Source of the DNA: Bromus sterilis
Lineage: Eukaryota > Streptophyta > Magnoliopsida > Poales > Poaceae
NCBI GenBank assembly: GCA_950022295.1
Contig: OX465598.1
Span: forward strand, 68,928,001-68,992,000
DNA: 64,000 nt
Direction of reading: 5' to 3'
Below, one piece after another: positions 23,613-32,871 of the stretch; position 1 is the first letter of the stretch, and the number at the start of each line of letters is the position of its first letter. The translations under genes and the position numbers were made by a program. The notes under the pieces were generated by a model that was not told the DNA's origin, ran no database searches, and saw only the letters and a list, made by a program, of their open reading frames with translations.

Positions 23613-25130
23613 TGATACGTCCAAAATGCATCACTATTTTATATAGTAATTCTTTCTTATTCATTGATATATTTCATGATATGATGCTATTCTTATGTTG
23701 TTTTGGCTTATTTTACATAGTTTACAACTTTCCGGTGCCGAAGCAGCACACGCAGGATTCAGCGGTAAAAAGTGGACGCTGAGTTGCTGAAGAAGAACAC
23801 CTCCAAATTACCTGAAAATCGACGGAGGCTGTTTTCCAGAAGGATAACAAAGGCACGCAAAAGAGCAACCGGAGGGGGGCCACAGGGTGCCCAGGCGGCC
23901 ACCTGGCGCGGCCCCATCTCTGGCCGCGCCGGGAGGGCGCCTGGGCCCCCTGGAGCTCTCCCGGCTCCCCCCTCTGGCCTATATACCCCTCGTCGTCCAA
24001 AAACCCTAAAAGAGGAGAGTTTCCGGAGTTCCGTCGCCGCTCCGTGGCGGAGACCTACAAAGAAGAAAAGCCATCTCTGGCGGGCAGATTCCGCCGGGGA
24101 GATCACCTCCCGGAAGGGGAGATCGTCGCCATCGTCATCACCATCGTCACGGGCATCATCGAGATCATCATCAACATCATCCCCACCATCAGCACCATCT
24201 CCATCTTCATCCAATCTTGTCTCATCATTGCAACTCGCGTTGTAATCCGTACTATCTATCCTCTCTACTCTATCGGTGTTGATTACTATTTTGTGGTGAA
24301 TGCTATTGAGTTTTGTTGGAGAAATATTATTGTGTTCAGATTGTTTATCATCTATTTATCTCCACTGATCATGATCTCTTTTATGTCTTGTGAGTAGTTA
24401 CTTTAGTTCTTGAGGACATGGGAGAAGTCTAGTTGTTAGTAGTCATATGATGTTGAAGTAATATGTGTTGGTTGATATTTAAGTTGTGTTGTTATTTTCC
24501 TAGTGGTGTTGGGTGAGTCGAACACTCAACACTTCGCCTTATCAAGGACCTAGGGGAATGCATTGTGTATAAAGAATGCTTACGGTGGGTTGCCGGAGTG
24601 ACAGAAACCTGAACCCCAGTTCGCACGCTTTTGCACAAGGGAACAATGGATCACCGATCGTAATGCTATGGTTAGGCTTTTTCCTTAATTACTATCTTGT
24701 ATTTGCGGATGCTTGCAAGGTGTTTAATCATAAGAGTGCATTCATCTTAGTCTAGAGGGTGCACTAGCATAGATCCACCCACTCAACACTTATCAACACA
24801 GCACATAGTATCGATGCGGAATATGGCGAAAGCACATGACTACCTTTCCCGTGTGTCCTCAAGAACACTTTAGCTTTTATAAGTTCAGTTGCTAGGCCTC
24901 TCCTTTGTTCAGAAAGGATTGGGCCACTCTTTACTCTCCAGTATCTTTTTCTTTGCTAGTCTTTACTATCCTGTTGCTTATACCAAGAAAATCCCTAAAA
25001 AGTTATCTTTCAGTGCTTGCAGTTATCTCCTTACCAAAGTCACTTGCTATTACCTTCTGCTCCTCGTTGGGTTCGACACTCTTACTTATCGAAAACACTG
25101 CAATAGATCCCATTACGTCGTGGGTCATCA
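23613..25130 (+). repeat. G2 3' LTR
   Basis: 1518 bp, TGATACGTCC ... GGGTCATCA, followed by GCGGT. Differs from the 5' copy mainly by single-base changes, many of them C/T or G/A. Confidence 0.95.
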
Positions 25131-25434
25131 GCGGTCGGGTGCGCTGAAAGTCAGATAGCTTGGAACGTGACCCTTGGTTCTGATTCTGTCCCACAATGTT
25201 CTGCATGCCTCGCAATAATTCCATGAGTTCCTGGTTTCTTCTTTCCTCAAACATCCTGATAACCTTCTCTGTGGTAGGGGCTTGTGGTGGAGGAGGTAGT
25301 GGACGCTCGAGTGACAGTCCAGCTTGCCTGGCGGATCGACGACGGGGGTTGTCGTCATCACCCGAGTGGCTGCACTCACCTCGCCTCATCCTATATCCGT
25401 TCCCAAATAGAGCACCAACATCATGAGAAACCAC
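25131..25434 (-). pseudogene. G1 gag, 5' portion
   Basis: Minus-strand start of gag, from ATG near 25434. It has an arginine- and proline-rich N-terminus (RRRSARQAGL, PLPPPPQAP) and then a helical part with EERRNQELMELL. It runs into the G2 insertion at 25135 and resumes at 14845. No N-terminal myristoylation-type motif is seen. Confidence 0.85.
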
Positions 25435-26084
25435 AAAGAGGAAATAGGCGAAGTGACGGAAAAGCGGAAGAAGCTGGAAACTCCAAGAGGTGGTGGTTGG
25501 TGATCATCCGAATCCCTTGATAAAACGACAACTAATCCAGCGGCCACCAGAACGGTCGTGACAACTCGGATCTGGGGCGTTGCCGGGGTAACTCACCACT
25601 TGCTCAAGACGGCCGCAAAACAGCTCAGAACTTGGAGCAGGGTGATTAAGAAGAAGGCAGAGGTCCCCTAAGACGGCCGAGAAAACAGCTCAGAACATAG
25701 GGTCTCCACTGCGAAAAGAAACTCAACGACTGCCTGAGACGGCCGAAAAAAAAACAGCTCAGAACACAAGACAGTCGCTGAAAGAGAAGGAAAAAGGAGG
25801 CATCCACCCCGGACGGCCGACCAAGAATCAGCACAGAACCAGGCGTGGTGCCATATAAGATAAAGCAAGCAAGGATCCGTCTGAGTCACCTACACCAAAA
25901 CAGGGAATATGAGAACATCATCAACAAAATCCAAACGAAAGATCGGAACAACCTCATAATTATACATAGCATCATGGCCTCATACACAGCAACTAGCATG
26001 GGTGACATAACGAGTACTGCTCATACGGCAGTTGACAACACGCATAACATAACGGTAGAAACGACCATACTGCTCGAACTCGTC
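25435..26084 (-). other. G1 spacer between extra ORF and gag, with four spaced repeats
   Basis: Non-coding. Four copies of a unit containing GACGGCCG and then CAGCTCAGAAC (less exact in the fourth) begin at 25608, 25672, 25738 and 25812, spaced 64, 66 and 74 bp. On the transcribed strand the unit reads GTTCTGAGCTGTTTT...CGGCCGTC. Confidence 0.75.
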
Positions 26085-26891
26085 CTAGTCGTGAGGGAGC
26101 GGGCACTGGCAGTCGGCGGAACCATCGGAACTATCCTCGGAATCGGAACTGGCAACATGGATCGCACTTCGGGTAGGGGTGTCAAGGAGGCGACGCTGAC
26201 GAGAGGGCTCTCCCTTAGGAGAAGGGGGAGGGTGCTGGATAAGCATGGGAGCAGCAGGGGTAGAATTCAACACGGCCCATTCCTCTGGGGTCTCGCGCAG
26301 AACAGCTATCTGAGCACCTGGGGTAGGTGGGGTGTGTGCAGGTGGAATATGTGGAGCTGGCACCGGAGTATATGTGGGATGTGGTGGAGGGGGAGACTGA
26401 ATACTACTGATAGACGCGAGTGCCTCCCGGGAACGAGCCAACTCCTCAACAAGACTAATGACCAGCTCATACTGAGGGACCATGTAGCGAGCGAGGTGCA
26501 CTGTCGTCCGGTCGCACTCCGAGTCTGGCGGGAAAAGGATCTGCCCGGTGGGAGACAAGGCAGGGTAGTAAGAAAGACCTGGGTGAAGCTGCATCCCGAC
26601 CTCATGGTGACGCAGGTCAACGAGAGCCTCAAGGGAGGCATAGAGAATAGCCTGCTCTGGGGTGGAAGCGGGTCCTCCCTTCGCGGAACGCGAAAGGCTG
26701 CCATACGTGGAGCTCGAGAACAGGAACACCTCAGCGCGGTACTCGTTCACGTAGTCAGCCAGCTTTTCGCAGTACACCTGGAACATCGGGTCCTCTCCCT
26801 GCGGGTACAGACGGAGCCAAACTCGGCGGAGCAACGACGGAAATCCTGTCGGTGATGCCTCGTACTCAAAGGGGTATGGAACGGGTGCCAT
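26085..26891 (-). CDS. G1 extra ORF upstream of gag (unknown function)
   Basis: An uninterrupted 268-codon frame, unusual because gag and pol of the same element are broken. The N-terminal half (about 1-150) is globular-looking and rich in Tyr, Leu and Glu (LLRRVWLRLYPQGEDP, FQVYCEKLADYVNEY). Residues about 165-200 are a Pro/His/Thr linker, and the C-terminus is Ser/Asp-rich and acidic (ASSDSEDSSDGSAD). No zinc finger, signal peptide, membrane segment or known catalytic motif is visible. It lies in sense with the element, 650 bp ahead of gag and 150 bp inside the primer-binding site, so it would be the first ORF on the genomic RNA. Additional ORFs in this position are known in some plant Gypsy lineages; the role is not known to me. 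Confidence 0.6.
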   Translation of the reverse strand: MAPVPYPFEYEASPTGFPSLLRRVWLRLYPQGEDPMFQVYCEKLADYVNEYRAEVFLFSSSTYGSLSRSAKGGPASTPEQAILYASLEALVDLRHHEVGMQLHPGLSYYPALSPTGQILFPPDSECDRTTVHLARYMVPQYELVISLVEELARSREALASISSIQSPPPPHPTYTPVPAPHIPPAHTPPTPGAQIAVLRETPEEWAVLNSTPAAPMLIQHPPPSPKGEPSRQRRLLDTPTRSAIHVASSDSEDSSDGSADCQCPLPHD

Positions 26892-27040
26892 CTACACTCA
26901 CAGGGTTAGCCATTAGCACAAATAAATGCATCTACATGCCATGCATCAACCAATGCAACACTCAAGTGCACAGATCAAGCAAGACTCTAGACTAACATTC
27001 CTCTAGCGCGCGGCCTAGCTAGCGTGTCCTACAGTCAGCG
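26892..27040 (-). other. G1 leader
   Basis: Short untranslated leader between the primer-binding site and the extra ORF; nothing else recognised. Confidence 0.6.
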
Positions 27041-27054
27041 CGGCTCTGATACCA
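27041..27054 (-). promoter_or_regulatory. G1 primer-binding site (initiator Met-tRNA type)
   Basis: Minus strand TGGTATCAGAGCCG, five bases after the 5' LTR end, the usual plant tRNA-iMet primer site. Confidence 0.92.
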
Positions 27055-27059
27055 ATCGT

Positions 27060-28084
27060 TGTGGCACCCCGGCTCAGAGCAACCGGTTTACCTTACATTG
27101 CCAGCCCAGAGATCAAGTCTTCTGGCAATGCACAACATATTGGTACAGAATACAACCGCTTATTAATAATTATACAGGTACATAGGTTCGGGATTACAAC
27201 TGCTACGAGGCATGGCGACACATCTCGTGTGGCATCACTATCAACATTATTTATGTCACATCTCGGGGCCTCGATACGATCGACGAAGGACTCTACGGCA
27301 GCGGAACAACAAGGTGACGGGACTCCAATCCACGGGGACACTGCTGGGACACGGCCTAGTTCGCGTAGTACAGGTCAGCCAACTCTTCAGGTACGACACC
27401 TCCTGCATCTGGCATGACACGCCAGGTCAGTACATTGAATGTACTTGCAAGCTCATAAAAGCCAAGTCATCAGGAGAAACAATAGCATGGCAATAATGCA
27501 AACAGTAACATGGCAAACATGGCATGAATAATAGTAACACTTGTCTCATGAACATCACATGTTTCATCCAGCTTACCTCCGAGTCGTGCGGACTCGGTAA
27601 CCGGGTCATCTCTTGACCCACCATCATACGGGTCGTACCTCGACCACTCAACAGGTTAGGTGTCCTCAGTTACCACCTTAACCAATCACATGACCACAGT
27701 TTCAGCATTAACATTCACATTATTAACCAGATTAGTGTTGACCTCTGTGTGACCTAGTATGAACTGTGTCCCATGACCGAGGACGCGGCTATTCGAATAG
27801 ATTTTGACTCTGCAGAGTTTGTGCACGTTACCCACATTATGGAGTTCCTCCTCCATCCAGCACCCCGGTACTTGTCCCACAGGATCCTTGGAACTCGCAC
27901 CGCAGGAGTGGACTAGGACATCTCCAACGAAATCCGACTACCGCGTTACCTCCCTACGGACTCACCGACACACGGTCTTGGGTATCCCTGTGGTTGGGTG
28001 TCCACGTTACCACCATCAACCACCCAGCCAACTTGTGGCAACTTGTCCCACTGGGACTCCCGGGTAAACACTATGGATTTCGAG
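27060..28084 (-). repeat. G1 5' LTR, first segment
   Basis: Matches 7165-8184 closely with scattered substitutions. Interrupted by the Cassandra insertion after TCGAG (28080-28084); continues at 32872. Confidence 0.93.
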
Positions 28085-28200
28085 TGTAACGCCCCGGCCA
28101 CACCCACCGGTTCCCGACGTACGCCTGGCGGGATCTAGACTGTCCCCACAGACCAACACTAGTCTTTCCTGCGCACTTTGTCCTCACTCGTGCGCACCCG

Positions 28201-28290
28201 GGAACAACTTCCCGGTCGGTCACCCATCCTCAAATCGCTCCAAGCCAAGCACGCTTAACTTTGGAGTTCTTTGGATCTGGGCTCCCAGAA
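28201..28290 (-). repeat. 5S-rRNA-derived block in Cassandra LTR (left)
   Basis: On the minus strand AACTCCAAAGTTAAGCGTGC then, 15-20 bases later, AGGATGGGTGACC, matching the internal promoter region (A box and C box) of plant 5S rRNA. It is not a complete 5S gene: the 5' third and the 3' stem do not match. The second copy is at about 32735-32800. Confidence 0.9.
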
Positions 28291-28350
28291 AAGAAGGTGC
28301 ACCTTGTTGATATGAGTAGTCTATCATTCCTATTAAGCTAGGATATCACA

Positions 28351-28506
28351 TACACCCCCACTCAAAGGAACCGATGTCCTCATCGGCCCACAGGAACGTT
28401 CCCTCTTGGCACACGTCTGTGCGTCCAGTGCCGACACATGTCCCACATGTTCGCGCACTGACCCACACACGCCCGTATAACCGCAAGGGTCGGCTCTGAT
28501 ACCATT
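28351..28506 (-). other. Cassandra internal region (PBS and PPT)
   Basis: Non-coding. Minus strand TGGTATCAGAGCC at 28491-28504 is the primer site, and GAGTGGGGGTGTA at 28351-28363 the polypurine tract next to the LTR. Confidence 0.88.
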
Positions 28507-28521
28507 TGTAACGCCCCGGCC
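28507..28521 (-). repeat. Cassandra 5' LTR, end segment
   Basis: TGTAACGCCCCGGCC on the plus strand; the rest of this LTR resumes at 32621 after the solo LTR. Its last five bases CGGCC are the solo LTR's target duplication. Confidence 0.92.
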
Positions 28522-31500
28522 TGTCAGAACCCTCTGTTAGGTAATGTGCTAGGATCAAAGTAACCTTGCATCATGTCAAAATTTCAAAAGAAATCTTTGA
28601 AATCAAAATCAAAAGCAAAATGGGAGAAGGAACCCCCCCCAGATGAATTAATTCAAAAGGCCAGATAAAAATCTTCTCCAAAAATTCATGTTAGATTTTT
28701 GAAAAGTCTTATAAATGAGTGTGATCACATATCAAGTGATGTGGGACCCACCCCATGCTCATAGATTTTTCAAATATTCAAACAGTGCCTTGGAATTAAT
28801 CAATTACCCCTATTTGATTTAAAATTCAAATCATTTGAATTTTAAAAATGTTGAAACTTTATAAGTGGCTAGTCTATATTATTATGAGGCCATAGAAAAA
28901 TTTCAGCATTAAATAAAATGTTTAGCTATTTTATTTAGCTAAACAGAACAAATGTCAGAAAAGAAAAACAGAAAAGGGATCAGAAAGACTTACCAGACGC
29001 CCAGGCGAAGCCGGCCCATCCAGCCCACCCGGCCCAAAGGGGCAGCGGGGTCTTCTTCCCCGCCCCGCGCCTCCAAGCTGCTCGGTGGAATGCCACCGAG
29101 TCAGCCGTGGACGCCACGTCGCCGCCGAGCGCCTTCCAGGCCTCCCCGTGCCCCCTTCTCGCGCCTGGAGACATCCCTCTCCCGTCCCGATCCATTCCCC
29201 CCCTTCATAGCTTCCTCCTCCTCCTCCCGTGCTCAATTTTGTCGCTGCCCGAGGACCGCCGTGGAGCACGCCGCCAAGTCCACGCAGCCAACGTCGTCCC
29301 CGAGCCGTTCCGCCGTGTCTAGGAAAACCGCAGCAGGCGTCTTCGTCGTTCCCATGAATCAATCGAGCCCGAGCGCCTCAGCAGACGTCGCCAGCTTCAT
29401 CGAGGAGTCGCCGGACCCGCGAGCTCGCCGTCGTCGATTCGCCGTCGTGGAAGCCTCCCCGAGCTTGCCGTTGCTTCCGTTCGAACCGCGGTGAGCTTCT
29501 GAGTTTTTCCCCCAAGCTCCTAGCACCCCGTAGCCTCTCTAGCCGAATCCGCCATGAGAACCGAGCTCCTTGCCGCCATGGTTGAGCTAGAGCTCTCCCT
29601 CGTGCTCCTCGCGACGCCCCAGTGCACGCGTTTGACTCGCGGGCGTTCCAGCTTTCGGACGCACGCAAGATCAGCCCAACCGTGGACCCTAGCCTCTTCC
29701 CCAACCTCGCCGTCGTTCTGTTTCCGCCCAGCACGTCGCTGTCGTCGCTCCCGACCTCCCCGTGACCCCCTGTTGCTTCCTCTCGACGCGGACGACCTCC
29801 AGGAGCACGCCGATGCCCTCCGTTTCCTCTCCCGTGGCCTCTAGCAGTTTCCGGCAAGGGCGCCGCCGTGGCCAGGCCACCGGCGTCAAGCCGCCGGTGG
29901 GTTAGCCCTTAACCCCTCGCTAAACACCCCCTGGGCCACTGACCAGTGGGCCCAGTGGCTTAATTAAGCCACTGGATTAAATTAACCAGCCGGGTTAATT
30001 AGCCAGTGACACTGACAACCCTGGCCCACCTGTCAGCCCCCTGGTGACGCCAGCAGTGCATCATGCTGATGCAATAAAAGGATTAAAGGAATTTTCCAAA
30101 TAGAAAAGAAAATAAAGAAATTCCAGAAATTCCAGAAATTCCAGAAAATACCCCAAACTTTGGAAATTCATAGAAAATTCATATTAACTCCAAATTGGAC
30201 AAATAATATATGAAAAATGATCAGGAGAAGATAAGCTATCCAGAAATGCAACTTTAAACTATGTTTGAGTTGATTTTAAAATTGGACCAGTAGCATATGT
30301 CATTTGGTTTATTTGAAATTAATTCAAATTCAAATCAAATGCTTTTGCAACTTGGACCTTGGAATTATGCTACATTTCAACCACACATCAGAGGCATATC
30401 ATACACATTTGAAGATGATTCAAATTGATCAAACCATGTCACATATAACTTGACTAAGTTTGAATTCAAATTGGAGTTTGAATTTGGAATTCAATTTGCA
30501 ATATACTCCATTTAAATGGAATTGCCTCACACATCAAAGCTTTTACATCAAGTTTCAACCTATCATCATGTGATTGTGCATTGTATTTACTTTGCTACTT
30601 TGCTTGTTGTTTGTCGAGTAGAGGTGGAACCGGAGCAGGAGGCTGCCCCCTTCGTTGAAGACCCAGAACCCGAACCTCGTCAGCAAGGCAAGCAAACCCC
30701 CATTGATCATGTCGATAAAATCCCACTTCCCTCTCATGTCTCGCTTATGCATTGTTTAGGATGATCACCATGATTTGTTTCTACCGCATAGATGAACCCA
30801 TTCCTTTGTATGACCTATCATTTTGTCACAGTAGTAGGCAAACCACAATCCTACCAAATGCAGGAGTTGTTTGATATCATGTGGCCCCTGCAAATGTTTA
30901 TCGCTTATTGCATGCTTAGTATGATACCATGTTGTTACTGTGATGTGAGTCGGGATGGTAGTGATCATGTTGATGTTGGTAGAAAAGTGTTGGTGAATCG
31001 ACCCTAATACAAGGTGAACGATGAGAGGCTGTGTAGGAGTACACGGTGGGTTGTCTCGTTGAACACCGCCCTAAGTCCGAGTTCTTGTGTGGTGATCCAA
31101 GATGAAGAGTACAACCACACATTGGGCTCACTGACCCCTCTCAGCTTACTAACTCATCCCTTTCGATGTCCAGATGTCGCAATAGTTCGGAGTTCTGGTA
31201 GGCTTGTGGCCTGGATGCTAAGTGAGAGAACGGCTTACCCGAGACCGGCATATGCACCACGCACACATCACTTGGGTCCACTTCGGTAAACCGGCCGGGT
31301 TCACGATAGTGGTAACCAACCCAAGTAGGCGGCTTTCTCGGACTAGATCGGCTATGAGGTAACAGTTGTGGTGAGCATCCTCGCCGGCACCCCTTGAATG
31401 GTGTCGAGATCAAAGGCGGTAAATGATGATCATGTGTGTGTAGCGGTACACCCCTGCAGGGTTAATAAAACTATTCGAATAGCCGCGTCCGCAGTTATGG

Positions 31501-32615
31501 ACTGCTTGGAAAGCTTAGCTTGATTATTAGACAACTTGAACTGGATACTTCTAAAACACACCAAGATAAGTGTGAGTGCTATGGCGTGCTTTCTCGTGGG
31601 AAAGTCGAGGAAGGCACCATAGTGGTGTAATTGGTTGGAGAAAGTAGTGGACTCGTGTACGCTTCTTACCTCAAAGTCTGGTACTCGTAGTTCAGGATTA
31701 GCCAAGTCAAAGCTGGCACTTCTGCAAGTGAAACCCCACCTACCTTTACCTTGATACATATGCATGAGTAGTATAGCTCCTATGTAAGTCTTGCTGAGTA
31801 CGACTTTGTACTCACGTTTGCTTAATCTATGTTTTAGATGATACCACCGACCCCGAAGGTGGCTTCTTCATCGAGCTGGACGACTGAAGATCAAGCTAGT
31901 CTAGTCCTAGTCAGACGACTGGTTCCCTCGTGGAGGGCTTGTGTTTAAATAAGGCTTCTTAAGCCATTTGTTAAACTTGTCTGTACTCAGACATAATTTG
32001 CTTCCGCTTGTGTTGTAATGTTGGATCACATGTTTGTGATCTCTGTTTGCATTCTATAAGAGTTATCAATAAAAATATATACTTTGTAGAGATTTGCAAT
32101 GATACCTGCTGTTCATACAAGGCATGTGTGCTGCGTGTATGTTTATAACATGCATGTCTTTGTATGGGTTTTCGAGACCTTAGTTGTGTTCTGGCTGGCG
32201 GTCTTTCATACACCAAGTGGCCCTTAGATGTGCGCAGCTTGGGGCATCGCGATGCGATTGCTCGAGACTCCGTCTCGTGCACACTTTGTGGTATGATCGA
32301 GCCCTCCCTAGACCCCGACTAAGTGATCGGGCTGGAGTAAGTCTATGTAAGAGCTATGAGATAGTTGATAGTATGGTTGAGGCGACTTGTCTTTGAATAT
32401 GGGAGTTCACCACCCATATCATTAGACTTGTGTGCGGACGATGAGGACCCATCTCAGTTGATCATCCGGCCTGGATGGGATGCCCCTCACGTACGATGCT
32501 TTCCGAGAACGTTCTGTGCTTGGACTTATCTGCTTAGACAAGTGGGTACGGTTCTCGGCTCTCCATATGACTATGTCTTAGCTGTACTTGCATACGCTAA
32601 CCTCGGGTCCCGACA
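28522..32615 (+). mobile_element. 4.1-kb solo LTR of a Gypsy element
   Basis: Ends TGTCAGAACCC and GGGTCCCGACA form an imperfect short inverted repeat. CGGCC lies on both sides (28517-28521, 32616-32620). There is no primer site, polypurine tract or gag-pol, and only one copy of the terminal sequence, so this is most simply a solo LTR left by recombination. It has the layout of the other long LTRs: an AT-rich start, a GC-rich block (28985-29900) with chance ORFs, the CTATTCGAATAGCCGCGTCC motif (31471-31490), and a 3' part with AATAAAAATATA at about 32068. The Cassandra it sits in is split exactly in its 5' LTR. Confidence 0.85.
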
Positions 32616-32620
32616 CGGCC

Positions 32621-32871
32621 ACACCCACCGGTTCCCGGCGTACGCCTGGCGGGATCTAGACTGTCCCCACAGACCAACACTAGTCTTTCCTGCGCACTTT
32701 GTCCTCACTCGTGCGCACCCGGGAACAACTTCCTGGTCGGTCACCCATCCTCAAATCGCTCCAAGCCAAGCACGCTTAACTTTGGAGTTCTTTGGATCTG
32801 GGCTCCCGGAAAAGAAGGTGCACCTTGTTGATATGAGTAGTCTATCATTCCTATTAAGCCAGGATATCACA
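32621..32871 (-). repeat. Cassandra 5' LTR, main segment
   Basis: Same sequence as 28100-28350 apart from four substitutions; includes the second 5S-like block (about 32735-32800). Followed by the TCGAG duplication. Confidence 0.92.

Larger units (their letters stand above)
14846..25130 (+). mobile_element. G2: complete Athila-lineage Gypsy element
   Basis: 10,285 bp with LTRs 14846-16365 and 23613-25130, an Asp-tRNA-type primer-binding site, gag-pol, an extra downstream ORF, and a polypurine tract, flanked by GCGGT. By eye I count about 28 differences between the two 1.5-kb LTRs (near 2%). RT has the YRRMPFGLCNAPATF and FMDDFSVYG signatures of the Athila clade. It could be a Sabrina-like family; the family name is not settled. 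The copy at 1-1060 is a relative in the opposite orientation. Confidence 0.93.
28085..32871 (-). mobile_element. Cassandra TRIM retrotransposon with 5S-rRNA-like LTRs
   Basis: Two 266-bp LTRs (28085-28350; 28507-28521 joined to 32621-32871) flank a 156-bp internal region, giving a 688-bp element without its passenger. Target duplication TCGAG at 28080-28084 and 32872-32876; G1's other LTR has one uninterrupted copy at the same site. No coding capacity: a terminal-repeat retrotransposon in miniature that must be moved by proteins from other elements. Minus-strand order is LTR, Met-tRNA primer site (28491-28504), internal region, GAGTGGGGGTGTA tract, LTR. Four differences between the LTRs by eye. 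The 5S-like block in each LTR is the hallmark of Cassandra. Confidence 0.93.

Noticed and set aside
25845..26855. 336-codon plus-strand frame opposite the extra ORF of G1
   Set aside because: Antisense to the better frame, Arg/Gly-rich, and it overlaps the repeat region; the minus-strand frame fits the element's direction.
28201..28290. A 5S rRNA gene
   Set aside because: Only the internal promoter part matches; the 5' third and 3' stem are absent, it is repeated in both LTRs, and the surrounding structure is a Cassandra element.
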